Assembly (NCBI RefSeq): GCF_900156155.1
Contig: NZ_FTMD01000008.1
Location: forward strand, 186,001 to 250,000
Reading direction: 5' to 3'
Length of the DNA stretch: 64,000 nucleotides
Origin: Aromatoleum tolulyticum
Lineage (GTDB): Bacteria > Pseudomonadota > Gammaproteobacteria > Burkholderiales > Rhodocyclaceae
The notes beneath the pieces were generated by a model. That model saw nothing but the letters and a program-made list of their open reading frames with translations. It did no database searches and was not told the DNA's origin. The position numbers and the translations under genes are program-made. Shown one piece after another: positions 8,584-17,352 of the stretch (position 1 is its first letter; each line of letters starts with the position of its first letter).

Positions 8584-9222
8584 CACCTCGCCCTGCCGGA
8601 AATAGCGTCGGCTGTCGGCCTTGGCAGGCGTGAACCACCAACCGGCCGCGGGGCAGGGCTCTCCTGCGCCGACGTTGGGGCGCGACTTCGAAACCGGCCC
8701 GAGTGCGGCAGCAACGACCTCCGCCGGCAGTTCATTCATCCAGTTCGAAGGCCAGTCGATGGGGCCAGTCAAGTCGGTGTCCAATATGTCGTCATCATCC
8801 CATCCATCTTCTACGGTAATACGAATATTCTCTTGAATGCGCAGCATTTGCCCAACTAGCTCGTTCAGCCTTTGTCGTTCCGCTCCAGACAATTCTTGAT
8901 ATTCGTTTACCCCGGCGTAGTCCATGCCGCGATTGAAATTGTAGGAAATGGTGTTGGCCCAACCGGTTTCCTTTCCCGCCTTCCATGAGTTCCGTGGAAT
9001 GGTTCCGGGTTTGGAGATGCGGTCCAAGTTGAAGAATACGGGGCTGATCATGCCCTGGTAGTCTCCTGGGTGGCGCTTCTGCAGCTCGGGATCTGACCAA
9101 TGGCGTTTCAGACTCGTGAGGTACTCGTCATGAAGTCGCAGCAGCTCCTCATGGTAATCCCACGATCCGAATTTCTGTTTGAGCCATGCCTTGCGCAGCT
9201 GTTTTTCGGTTTCCGGTGTCAT
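8509..9222 (-). CDS. putative immunity protein to the adjacent T6SS effector
   Basis: 237 residues; ATG 9222 overlaps the effector's stop as ATGA, the usual arrangement of an effector-immunity pair. The N-terminal 175 residues are mostly helical, charged and rich in Trp/Tyr, and do not resemble paralogues A and B. The final 55 residues carry the same module as those proteins (CPAAGWWFTPA, RRYF, GGDYGDTYWQW), ending SPDQSAPRL exactly as paralogue A does. No signal peptide or membrane helix is visible, so it is likely cytoplasmic. The role is inferred from coupling to the effector and from T6SS context. The two parts of the protein seem to have different histories. Confidence 0.65.
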   Translation of the reverse strand: MTPETEKQLRKAWLKQKFGSWDYHEELLRLHDEYLTSLKRHWSDPELQKRHPGDYQGMISPVFFNLDRISKPGTIPRNSWKAGKETGWANTISYNFNRGMDYAGVNEYQELSGAERQRLNELVGQMLRIQENIRITVEDGWDDDDILDTDLTGPIDWPSNWMNELPAEVVAAALGPVSKSRPNVGAGEPCPAAGWWFTPAKADSRRYFRQGEVMPALGGDYGDTYWQWSPDQSAPRL

Positions 9223-10886
9223 TGGTATGCAAGTTGTCTTGAGCCTTGGGGAGGAAGAACGGCCTGATCGAGAGGGATGTTCTCGAACAGCAGGCTGTCG
9301 ACATGAATGATGTTGCCACGGCTGCCATCTGCATTCACTACAGAGGGATCATAATCTTTGAAATTGGTCGGTTTGCGTTCGCTGATGAAGCCGCGTTTCT
9401 TGAGGACTTCCATCTGCTTCGGATCGAAGTACAGTTGTTCGGAACCTCCGGCCAGATAAAAGTGGTCGGGAACGGTCTTGCCTGTGTTCGGATCAGTGAA
9501 TTCGTATCGCTGGGAGGCGGCTGGCCCCTCCCAGCCCTTGAGCGAAGGATTGTCGGGGTGTTGCCCTAACTCCTTCCATACCGGATGGCCTGTCGGCGGG
9601 ACGGTTAGCTCAACGTAACTTCCATCCTTGTTCCAAGCTTCCTTAACGGCAGTGTTTGCGCGCAGTTGTCGCCCATCTTCGGGAAGCTCACGGGTCCAGA
9701 ACGCGCCAGAGTCGGAATACGGTTCTGCGTCGTGAGCGACGACCCGAACCATTGTGTCGCCGGGTTGAAGGTCGGCTTTGCGTAAGCCCGAGAAGGTGTC
9801 GTAGTGAGTGGTTGGCCGTCCCTTGTAATCCGGTGCTGTCAGATCCGGGTAACCCTCTTCGGTAGCTCCACGGTGTTTTCGCCAATCCTTGGCCTTTAGC
9901 TGGGGGTTTTCAAGAACGGTCTTCCCCTCGTGAAACGGCTTCGCACCAACCGGAATTCCTTTGTTGTTGACGTACTTGAATTCTTGGCGATGCTTCGGAA
10001 CGCGGAATTCGACGATCCTACGTTCCGGCAGACGACGAGTATTGCCTGGTTCGGGCGTTGCAGTGCGACCGCGTCCGGGGTGGTGCTCATCCGGGACTGC
10101 ACGTTTGACCTTTGGTGCCGATTGGCCGCTGATGATCATGTGGGTGGCTTGTGTGGCGGCACGCAGGTTGCCGGCCAGAAGCGCCGCGAGGCGATTGTCC
10201 ATCTCGATGAGCGCCAGCGGGATCATCCTGCGCCCGGTGGCTCGAACTTGTTCGAGTTGCTTGATGAGGGTTGGGGCATAAGCGATGGCTTGCATCATCC
10301 GCGCGCGCCCAGGAAGCCAGCGGGGAAGGGAGTCGGGAGAAAGCGCTTTCAGGCGGGTCTGGAATTCGTGCACAAGGTTGGTGAGCTTGTCGATCTGTGC
10401 GTTCAAGCCATCGACGACTGCCTGCCGGTACCGGCTGAACTTGATTTCGCCGAGGGCCGCGGCCGCGTTGCCGTAGCCGTGCCCTTGGAGAAACTCGAGG
10501 ATGGCCTTCAGCCCGACGCCGCCTTTCTTCACCAGCATCAGGGCCACGGCTCGCAGGAAGCCACCCAGCTCCGCACCGACCAAGGCGCCGACGCCTACTA
10601 CGACTGCACCGAGGACGGTCATGATCAGCGGGAACAGCATGGCGATGAGCAGAATCCACTCGTCGACGTTTTCGCGCTTCTCGGGATGCTTGGCCAGACG
10701 CACGATGACGGCAATCAGATCGCGTAAGGTGATGACGCTGCCGATGCCGGGCATCATGCCGGCCAGCGCATCGCTGACTATCTGGCTGGTGGACTTGTTA
10801 TCTTCCCATTCACCGAGGATGACGCCGCGAAGCCACTCCCAGGCTTCGCCCATGCCGTTCCAGGTGCGATCGAGGATTTCATCCAT
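9219..10886 (-). CDS. putative T6SS effector with N-terminal membrane helices and C-terminal toxin domain
   Basis: 555 residues, directly after vgrG with a 78-base gap. An amphipathic N-terminus (1-70) is followed by a strongly hydrophobic stretch (about 76-118, WILLIAM then LGAVVVGVGALVG) able to form one or two helices, then a helical middle (120-250) and a basic linker (260-300). The C-terminal part (about 375-495) is compact, with RVVAHD at 381, GAFWT at 394, a YVELTVP stretch at 424, GPAASQ at 454 and AGGSEQLYF near 480. This spacing of Arg, aromatic and Glu residues faintly recalls ADP-ribosyltransferase or NAD-glycohydrolase toxins, which is a guess. The helices would fit delivery to or through the inner membrane. 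Its stop overlaps the start of the downstream immunity gene. Confidence 0.6.
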   Translation of the reverse strand: MDEILDRTWNGMGEAWEWLRGVILGEWEDNKSTSQIVSDALAGMMPGIGSVITLRDLIAVIVRLAKHPEKRENVDEWILLIAMLFPLIMTVLGAVVVGVGALVGAELGGFLRAVALMLVKKGGVGLKAILEFLQGHGYGNAAAALGEIKFSRYRQAVVDGLNAQIDKLTNLVHEFQTRLKALSPDSLPRWLPGRARMMQAIAYAPTLIKQLEQVRATGRRMIPLALIEMDNRLAALLAGNLRAATQATHMIISGQSAPKVKRAVPDEHHPGRGRTATPEPGNTRRLPERRIVEFRVPKHRQEFKYVNNKGIPVGAKPFHEGKTVLENPQLKAKDWRKHRGATEEGYPDLTAPDYKGRPTTHYDTFSGLRKADLQPGDTMVRVVAHDAEPYSDSGAFWTRELPEDGRQLRANTAVKEAWNKDGSYVELTVPPTGHPVWKELGQHPDNPSLKGWEGPAASQRYEFTDPNTGKTVPDHFYLAGGSEQLYFDPKQMEVLKKRGFISERKPTNFKDYDPSVVNADGSRGNIIHVDSLLFENIPLDQAVLPPQGSRQLAYQ

Positions 10887-10964
10887 GACTAGTTATTCGC
10901 ATTGATCTGTTGTTCAGCATCCGTCGCCAGGATGGAGAGCTCATGCGGCACCCCGCAACAACAC

Positions 10965-13751
10965 TCAGCCCTTGATCCAGGTGTCGAGGTCTTCATCCGG
11001 CCGGGCCGGCAGCTTGAAATTCGTGTAGGGCCGGATGTCGCTGCCCACACGGATCTCGACGCCTCCGGGTTTGACGTTTTCCAGGTGCATGTAACCCTGC
11101 TCGTCGAGGCGGCCGTGTCGCGTGGAGCCGTCTGACAGATAGGCGGAATACTCCGCACCCTTGACGGGTTCTCCGTCGTGGTACGCATAGCGGAATTCGA
11201 CGTTCTCGGGTGGGACGCTGACTTTGTCGGAGGGTAGGTGAGCAGCGGCGACGGGATTCGTGGCCGGCCCCTCGAACGCGTGCCCCGCCCCCTTCACCGA
11301 AAACGTCCCCGGGCAGGCGAAAGTAATATCCCCGCCCTGCAGCGTCACCGATGACTGACCCGCCTGCAGCACGATGCGGTCCTTGGCGAGGACGTGGATC
11401 TCGTCGTTCGAGCTGGTGACGCTTACCGACTGGTCCGCGAGGATCTCCATCGCGTCGGTGTGCGCCTGGATCGTCTGGCTGCCGGCCGCCGCGATGCTCC
11501 TGATCCCGCCGGAGTGACTGAACCAGCTCGCGCCGGCGCCGACCGTGGCGCTGAAGCTGCGGGCAGCAGCGGCGTGGAAGTCCTTCTGCGCCGTTGCGTG
11601 AAGGTGGGCACCGGCGAAGAGGAGCGTGCTGGCCGGGGTGGACAGGCCGATGTCGTCCGGCCCTTCGGTGACGATGAATGGCTGTGCGAAGCGTTCCGTG
11701 GGGGCATCGGGCTCGCGGCTGCCGGGGCGGGCCTTCATGGCATCCTGTCCGCCGATTCTGCCGTTGAAGTGCCCTTCGCGCGCGGCATCGATGGCGTCGA
11801 TGAACGCGCTCTGCCTGGTGTTGGCGGCAAGCGGGCGGGCAGATTGCGCCATCGCGGCGTCGGAAAGGGCCTGCGCCGTCTGCTCGGCGCCGCGCAGCTG
11901 CGCGACCGCCTCGGCGACGTCCATCTGGGTCGATGCGCCCTGCGGGCGGGCGGTGGATGAGATGAGCACGCCGTCTCCGGCGCGCAGGGCCAGCCAGCCG
12001 TCGGTGCGCAGTTCGAGGCCGGCGCCGCGCCATGGGCCGCGCACGAGGCTGTGCGGTGCCTGCTCGACCAGATGGCCGAGCGACAGTTGCGACGCCGCGT
12101 GACTGGTCGCGAGGCGGGTGCGAAGCTGTCCCGGCGTGTCGTCGGCGAGCCACTGGTTGAAGCCCTGTCCGTTCCCCGCGTGAGTGTCGCTGCTCCAGCC
12201 GGAGATCACGCCAGGGTGGTTGGCGCCGCTCGCCTCGCCCGCGCTGAAGGGGGGTAGATCGATGCCGCCATAGAGCTGGCCGACGACGAGCGGGCGGTCG
12301 ATGTCGCCATCGACGAAGTCGATCAGCACTTCGGTGCCGGTCCGCGGCAGGAAGTGGCTGCCCCAGTCGGGGCCCGACAGCCATTCGGCCACGCGCACCC
12401 AGATGCCGCTGCGCTCGTCGCCGGGCGCGTGTTCGTCGCCGTTAGGCAGGTTGGTCGTCGCAAGGCCGCCCGGGTTGGGGCGTTCGCCACGTTGCCAGTG
12501 GAACTGGATCCGGATGCGATGATCGCGATCCGTAGTCAGCGCGGCGCCGGCTTCGCCGACCACGAGGGCGGTTTCTGGCTGAGCGGCCGGCTTTCTGCGC
12601 GGCGTGGGCAGGATGGGGGCTGCCGAGGGCTGGAGGACGAATTCGTTGCGGTAGCTTCCTCGCTCGACGCCGCGGGTCGGCAGGAGCGCCGCTACGCCGC
12701 TGCCGAGATTGTTCGCAGCCCGGTGCTCGACGCTCAGGACGGCGAAGCTCGCGTTTTCGCCTGAGAACTGGGCGTGCCCCTCCAGCGTGAAATGCGTGCC
12801 CGCGGCCAGGCTGCGCACGCTGCCACCGCCTCCGAGGCGCCGGTAGCGCGCCTCGTGCCCGGAGAGGACGAGTCCGGCGTGCTCGGCGGCTTCGGCTTCC
12901 GATGCGTAGCGGGATGCGCCGCTGCCGTCATGATCCTCGAGCGCGGGCAGGTCGCTGTCGCCGGCCCCGCCGGAGGCCTGCGCGGCCGCTGCAACCAGGG
13001 CGCGGTAATTCCACGAGCTGCGGCTGACGGCGTTGGCGCCGACGCGGTGCTCGTCCGTCAGAGTCTGGATAGTGTCGTCGGCTTCGGTGGCGTCGGCGCG
13101 ATGGAAGCGGATGCGCTCCTGAGGCCCCGGCGCCGGTGCGGCGCGGTGGTCGAAGAGCACCATGCAGTGGCGCGCGCGTTCGGCGGTCTTGTCGTCCTGC
13201 TCCGTCTGCTCGTGCTCGAAGCGAAACGAAATGCCCTCTTCGGCGAGCAGTCGCAGGAGGAAGTCGAAATCGCTCTCGCGGTGCTGGATGCGCAGAGCGC
13301 GCTGGCGCAGCGTCCGGGTGAGGTCGAAGCGCCAGTTCGCGTGCATGCGGTAGCCAGCGAACAAGGCATCGCACAGGCCGCGCAGGTCGAGATCCTGAAA
13401 GACGCGGTTGCGCCGTCCCTGGGCGAGCAGTGCAAGCCAGGGCTCGAGGGTGAGGCGGTAGCGCGCGAGTCCGCCGTCGCTGCCGAGCGGCGCCGCGTGG
13501 GTACAGTACCCGTGCCATGTCCGCAGGTGCCCGTCGGCGAGGCGCAGGCGCAGTGAAAACTGGATCCCGAGCAGTTCGGACAGCGGGAGGTAGGCATTCG
13601 TCGCGACGCAGTCGACGTCGAAGCGGAACAGCTCGTTGATGGCTTCGCGCCCCGACATGCTTTCGACGAGCAGCGGCGCCGGCGCTGCCGAGCGGATCTC
13701 GACCAGCCGCGAATCCTGGGACAGCAATGCCTCTAAGACGGTGCCTTGCAT
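10965..13751 (-). CDS. vgrG: T6SS spike protein VgrG (TssI) with C-terminal extension
   Basis: Start ATG 13751, giving 928 residues; the longer open frame upstream is the shadow of tssL. VgrG trimers cap the Hcp tube and carry effectors. The N-terminal gp27-like region (SGREAINELFRFDVDC, RESDFDFLLRLLAEEGISFR) is followed by a gp5-like OB/needle region (DRDHRIRIQFHWQRGE, WGSHFLPRTGTEVLIDFVDG), then a long beta-helical DUF2345-like stretch (about residues 600-820). The last 90 residues form a separate domain with a pattern of YHDGEPVKGAEYSAY, DGSTRHGRLDEQGYMHL and GVEIRVGSD, resembling a transthyretin-like beta-sandwich used by some VgrGs to hold an effector. The next gene is the candidate cargo. 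Confidence 0.95.
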   Translation of the reverse strand: MQGTVLEALLSQDSRLVEIRSAAPAPLLVESMSGREAINELFRFDVDCVATNAYLPLSELLGIQFSLRLRLADGHLRTWHGYCTHAAPLGSDGGLARYRLTLEPWLALLAQGRRNRVFQDLDLRGLCDALFAGYRMHANWRFDLTRTLRQRALRIQHRESDFDFLLRLLAEEGISFRFEHEQTEQDDKTAERARHCMVLFDHRAAPAPGPQERIRFHRADATEADDTIQTLTDEHRVGANAVSRSSWNYRALVAAAAQASGGAGDSDLPALEDHDGSGASRYASEAEAAEHAGLVLSGHEARYRRLGGGGSVRSLAAGTHFTLEGHAQFSGENASFAVLSVEHRAANNLGSGVAALLPTRGVERGSYRNEFVLQPSAAPILPTPRRKPAAQPETALVVGEAGAALTTDRDHRIRIQFHWQRGERPNPGGLATTNLPNGDEHAPGDERSGIWVRVAEWLSGPDWGSHFLPRTGTEVLIDFVDGDIDRPLVVGQLYGGIDLPPFSAGEASGANHPGVISGWSSDTHAGNGQGFNQWLADDTPGQLRTRLATSHAASQLSLGHLVEQAPHSLVRGPWRGAGLELRTDGWLALRAGDGVLISSTARPQGASTQMDVAEAVAQLRGAEQTAQALSDAAMAQSARPLAANTRQSAFIDAIDAAREGHFNGRIGGQDAMKARPGSREPDAPTERFAQPFIVTEGPDDIGLSTPASTLLFAGAHLHATAQKDFHAAAARSFSATVGAGASWFSHSGGIRSIAAAGSQTIQAHTDAMEILADQSVSVTSSNDEIHVLAKDRIVLQAGQSSVTLQGGDITFACPGTFSVKGAGHAFEGPATNPVAAAHLPSDKVSVPPENVEFRYAYHDGEPVKGAEYSAYLSDGSTRHGRLDEQGYMHLENVKPGGVEIRVGSDIRPYTNFKLPARPDEDLDTWIKG

Positions 13752-13756
13752 CGTGT

Positions 13757-14527
13757 TCAGGGCAGGGTGATGGTGATGTGGGGACGCTTCGCGGCAAGCT
13801 TGATGATGTCGCGGTATTCGGCGAGGGTCGCCTGAGTTTCGTGCGCAAGGTGGGTGCGGATGCCGATGTACGCGACCAGCGCGCTGAGTGCCACCACCGC
13901 GACGGTGACCCACGCGGGCAGGCTGCGGCGCAGTTCGTGCACGATGCTGTCGGGGCGCGCACCGTGGGGGGCGAAACTCGCCTTGCGGCCCTTGATGTGG
14001 GCGATCTGCTCCCCGAGGCGGGCCGTCAGGTAAGCCAGCTTCTCGGGGCCTTCGAGCAGGTACTTGCCACGGAAGCCCAGGAGCAGGCACATGTGAAACA
14101 CTTCCAGGGCCTGTATCCGCCGCGCACCGGCGTCGCGGGCCGCGCCGAGCTTGTCGAAGAAGTATTCACCCGCGAGCTGGTCGCCGAACAGGCTCAGCTG
14201 CAGCGGGCGCCGCTCCCAGTCGTCGCGGATGGACAGGCGCGAGGACAGGATGGCTTCGTCGACCGTTGCGCAGAAGGCGTACTTCGCATCGAAGATGTCC
14301 TCGGGCGCGAAGTCCTGTTTCTTTGCCTGCCGTTCGAAGTCGGTGAGGAAGCCCGTGACGCTCTCGGAAAACTCGCGCGCGTCGCGGGGCGTCTTGTTGT
14401 TCTTCAGCAGGAACACCATGTAGAAGCCCTCGTACAGCAGGTCCGCAAGCGTGCTCCTGGCAGCGGAAGACGTGTGCGCCGTGCGGGCAGGGGCGTTCTC
14501 GGCGAAGATTGACGGATTGGCGTTCAT
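13757..14527 (-). CDS. tssL: T6SS membrane-complex protein TssL (DotU/IcmH)
   Basis: 256 residues from ATG 14527, which overlaps the tssK stop (ATGA). TssL is an inner-membrane subunit of the TssJLM complex. The cytoplasmic DotU domain is clear (LLYEGFYMVFLLK, KYAFCATVDEAIL, LSLFGDQLAGEYFFDKL, HMCLLLGFRGKYL), followed by one C-terminal membrane helix at about 215-235 (PAWVTVAVVALSALVAYIG). There is no OmpA-like peptidoglycan-binding extension, so peptidoglycan anchoring would need another protein. In most clusters tssM follows; here vgrG follows after five bases. Confidence 0.95.
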   Translation of the reverse strand: MNANPSIFAENAPARTAHTSSAARSTLADLLYEGFYMVFLLKNNKTPRDAREFSESVTGFLTDFERQAKKQDFAPEDIFDAKYAFCATVDEAILSSRLSIRDDWERRPLQLSLFGDQLAGEYFFDKLGAARDAGARRIQALEVFHMCLLLGFRGKYLLEGPEKLAYLTARLGEQIAHIKGRKASFAPHGARPDSIVHELRRSLPAWVTVAVVALSALVAYIGIRTHLAHETQATLAEYRDIIKLAAKRPHITITLP

Positions 14528-15867
14528 GAAATGACGGCGATGAGTTCGAGCTTGAGTTCGGGGTAGCCGGCCGGCGCGTAGATCGTGATGCTGCGCGCCT
14601 TGAGCATGCGTTCGTAGAGAGGGCCGTGCGGATCCAGGCTGAAGTAGCAGGCCCCCGGGCGCACCGGGATCGCGGGCGGTACCTGGGCGCAGTGCGTGAG
14701 CGAGACGCCGCCCATGGCCGAGAGCACGAGCTTGTCGACGTCGTCGGGCGCGCCGGCCTTGAAGCGCGCGGGCACCGACTCGATGATCTCCGACAGCGGC
14801 AGCGTTGCCGACACCGCGAGGAAGAACCGGGTGTCTTGCGTGATCTTGTCCGAATCGACGCGCCCCAGATGGAACGAGGGTTTCTGCTCGTCCAGGCTGA
14901 TCGCGAAATAGCGCGTCGAGATCACGGTTTCGAGCAGATTGCGCAGTATCCCGTCGATCTTCCCGAAGCACGACGTCGGCCGTCCGTGCTCGTAGGCGGG
15001 CAGGTCGGCGAGCGTGTGCGTCTTCGAGAACGTCATCAACCCGCCCGCGAGGCGGAGCAGTTCCTGATACAGGCGCTCGGGATGGAGCGACGGATTCCTG
15101 TGGATGTGTGCGAGGGCCGCAAAGGCGCTGCTCGCCGTATGCAGCAGCCAGAAGGATGCGATGTCGCCGGAACGGAATTCGATGACATTCTTCGACGGCT
15201 CGCGGTGGAAGCCATACAGGGCGTCCACCTTCGCCTGGAGGGAATCGAGCAGACGCCGCAACATCAGGTGCAGGGCCGGAGCACTGTCTACGCGCAGGCT
15301 CGGCGCGATGAAGGCCGGGTCGATCTCGTAGCCGTTGGTCGTGGTCCTGCGGATGCGCACGAGCGGAAGCGTCAGGTATTGATCGGGCGCCTGTGTGCCG
15401 GCGATCAGCCGTGCCTGCTTGCGCAGCACGCCGACTTCGGCCTGGACAGCGTCCGTGAACAGGTCCGACACCTGGCAGGTGTCGAGCACGTAACGGCAAC
15501 CGGTGGCGTTGCCGTCGCCCGAGTCGTAGTTGTTGCCGAAGTCGCGCAGGTGATGGAGCGCCAGGTGGAGATCGACGTGGCCGGCGCCCCAGTCGAGCTG
15601 ATCGAGCGCGAGCGGTGGCGGAAGACGGTCCTCCCCCGGCGCGAGATAGATTTCGCCATCGGGCAGCACCACGTCGAGACGGTCGATGCGCAATGACCCG
15701 CTCGTGAGCGCATCGCGATCGATCTCCAGTGCGCGTACGCCCCAGGCGAATGGTTCGGCCGTCAGCATGGCCCTGCGGATGCCGGTCTCATGACGGGCAT
15801 CCTGCTGCTGGAAATGCTGCGGGCGGAGGAAGAGTCCTTCGCCCCATAGGATCTTGTGGGGTGTCAC
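14524..15867 (-). CDS. tssK: T6SS baseplate protein TssK
   Basis: 447 residues, the usual TssK length. TssK trimers link the baseplate wedge (TssEFG) to the membrane complex (TssLM). The N-terminus has the family signature: KILWGEGLFLRPQHFQQQD near residue 5, then WGVRALEID. The C-terminal part contains the neck/head region (VSATLPLSEIIESVPARFK, YFSLDP). The gene lies between tssJ (20-base gap) and tssL (4-base overlap), so the three are almost certainly one operon. Confidence 0.96.
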   Translation of the reverse strand: MTPHKILWGEGLFLRPQHFQQQDARHETGIRRAMLTAEPFAWGVRALEIDRDALTSGSLRIDRLDVVLPDGEIYLAPGEDRLPPPLALDQLDWGAGHVDLHLALHHLRDFGNNYDSGDGNATGCRYVLDTCQVSDLFTDAVQAEVGVLRKQARLIAGTQAPDQYLTLPLVRIRRTTTNGYEIDPAFIAPSLRVDSAPALHLMLRRLLDSLQAKVDALYGFHREPSKNVIEFRSGDIASFWLLHTASSAFAALAHIHRNPSLHPERLYQELLRLAGGLMTFSKTHTLADLPAYEHGRPTSCFGKIDGILRNLLETVISTRYFAISLDEQKPSFHLGRVDSDKITQDTRFFLAVSATLPLSEIIESVPARFKAGAPDDVDKLVLSAMGGVSLTHCAQVPPAIPVRPGACYFSLDPHGPLYERMLKARSITIYAPAGYPELKLELIAVIS

Positions 15868-15887
15868 GGTGTTTTGCGTTTCCTCGG

Positions 15888-16544
15888 TCAGGTACAGCGG
15901 ACGCCCGACAGCGAGCGGACGGAGGCTGTTGTTGCGGGTTGGGCGAGTTCGCCGGTCCCGGTTGTCATCGCGCAGGCGTGGAATGCGATCGCGATGCCGG
16001 TCTTTTGCGATGCCTCGCGATCGAAGGCGAGTTTCCAGCGGTTTGCGGCAGGGTGATGGAACTGTGCCGCGACGCCTATCACCTTCACCTGGTCCGGCAC
16101 CTGTTCCTCGAACCGGTAGGTCTTGCCGGGCAGCAGGGTCAGCTCGCGCACCGTCACCAGGTCATCCTGCAGCGCACCGCGTTCGGCTTCGGGTGTGCTG
16201 GCCTGTGCGTAGGTGAGACGCGCAAAAGCCGTGTTGCTGCGCAGCTGGTAGATGCGCACGACAAGGGCGAGCGCTTCGCCGTTGCGGGTGGCATTGGTCG
16301 CAGGGCCTGTCGAAAAGGTCATCGCGACCGGATGCACGGTCTCGGCGGCGGGACGTTCGTCGGCCTTCTTCAGTCCGGCCGCTTCCAGCGCCACGCCCGC
16401 CACGGTTCCGGCGATCTGCAGTGCCGACACGGTCGAACAGCCGGCCGCCAGGGGAATCAGGATGGCGGTGAGTGCGGCAAGCAGGGAGACGGGCAAGAGC
16501 CTTGCCGATCCTGCGCAGGAATCATCTGTGGACGCATATAGCAT
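15888..16544 (-). CDS. tssJ: T6SS outer-membrane lipoprotein TssJ (SciN)
   Basis: 218 residues from ATG 16544; a TTG at 16559 in the same frame is less likely. A lipoprotein signal ends in LIPLAAGC (lipobox LAAGC), so the mature protein is lipidated and anchored in the outer membrane, where it binds TssM. The body has the small TssJ beta-sandwich features: NGEALALVVRIYQLRS, then a loop and LVTVRELTLLPGKTYRF. No strong Shine-Dalgarno precedes ATG 16544, so a later TTG start just before the hydrophobic segment cannot be excluded. First gene of the leftward T6SS operon. Confidence 0.92.
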   Translation of the reverse strand: MLYASTDDSCAGSARLLPVSLLAALTAILIPLAAGCSTVSALQIAGTVAGVALEAAGLKKADERPAAETVHPVAMTFSTGPATNATRNGEALALVVRIYQLRSNTAFARLTYAQASTPEAERGALQDDLVTVRELTLLPGKTYRFEEQVPDQVKVIGVAAQFHHPAANRWKLAFDREASQKTGIAIAFHACAMTTGTGELAQPATTASVRSLSGVRCT

Positions 16545-16563
16545 AAAAAAGAATGCCAAAGGA

Positions 16564-16584
16564 TTGCATTTTGTGTCGATGCAA
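16564..16584. promoter_or_regulatory. inverted repeat in the divergent T6SS promoter region
   Basis: TTGCAT and ATGCAA flank a nine-base spacer, midway in the short gap (16545-16647) between leftward tssJ and the rightward lipoprotein gene. A dyad in this position could bind a regulator of both T6SS operons. A possible rightward -10 (TACTAT, 16588-16593) lies next to it. The dyad is seen; the role is inferred. Confidence 0.35.
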
Positions 16585-16647
16585 ATGTACTATGCCGGGC
16601 TTTGCGGCGCAATGCCGTTATGACGAAACAATTTTTCGGGGTTTGTA

Positions 16648-17298
16648 ATGACGATCGGAAATCCGGGAAAGGTGGCCGCTCTGGCGATGGCTCTGCTTGT
16701 TACGGGGTGTGCGTCGACGCCGCAGAAGATGTCTCAGGACGACTATTCGCAGTACCTGAAGACGACGACCGTACAGGTCGATCAGCTGCTTTCCGAGAGC
16801 AAGCGGGATGAGGCTGTAGGCCTGCTGTCGAAGGCAGCGGAACTCGGTCCCGAGTCGAAGGAGCCGTGGGTGCGCATCGCGCGGATCCAGTTCGATGGCG
16901 GCAAATACGGCGAAGCGATCGTGGCGGCAGGAGAGGTGCTGCAACGCGACCCCGCGGATCGCGTCGCCAAGAGCGTGCGGGCCGTGAGCGGACTGCGCGT
17001 GGCGACGGAATCCCTGGCGGATTTGCGCAATGACACGGAAATGACGGGGTCCGCGCGCGGCGACGCTGTTGCGCTGGCCAAGGTGATGCGCGAGTCCTTG
17101 GGCGAATCGGTGCTCATTCCCCCTCCCACGCCGGAAGAGCTCGAAGCGCGCCGGCTGGAGGAAGAGCGCCAGAAGAATCAGAAGCCGAAGGTCAAGCCGA
17201 AGGCTCGCGTGAAGAAAACCATGCCTGCCGCGAGCGCAGGGCAGCCGCCCGCAGCGACTGCCGCGAGCGGTTCGGGGCCGTTCGGCGCGCTGAAGTAA
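16648..17298 (+). CDS. T6SS-associated TPR lipoprotein
   Basis: 216 residues. The signal sequence ends in ALLVTGC (lipobox), so it is an exported lipoprotein. Residues about 35-130 form two to three TPR-like helical hairpins (RDEAVGLLSKAAELGPESKEPW, KYGEAIVAAGEVLQRDPAD). The C-terminus is low-complexity, rich in Lys, Pro and Ala (KPKVKPKARVKK). Genes of this kind often lie just before tssB in betaproteobacterial clusters, and are thought to help assemble or position the membrane complex; that is inferred from context. It begins the rightward operon, 54 bases before tssB. Confidence 0.75.
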   Translation: MTIGNPGKVAALAMALLVTGCASTPQKMSQDDYSQYLKTTTVQVDQLLSESKRDEAVGLLSKAAELGPESKEPWVRIARIQFDGGKYGEAIVAAGEVLQRDPADRVAKSVRAVSGLRVATESLADLRNDTEMTGSARGDAVALAKVMRESLGESVLIPPPTPEELEARRLEEERQKNQKPKVKPKARVKKTMPAASAGQPPAATAASGSGPFGALK

Positions 17299-17352
17299 GC
17301 GACACCGACGGGGGCGGCGCAGGGCGCGCCGGTGACTTGCCAGGAGGCTATT

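Noticed and set aside
9219-10886. Assigning the effector to a named toxin family
   Set aside because: The ADP-ribosyltransferase-like motif spacing is too weak to name a family without a profile search.
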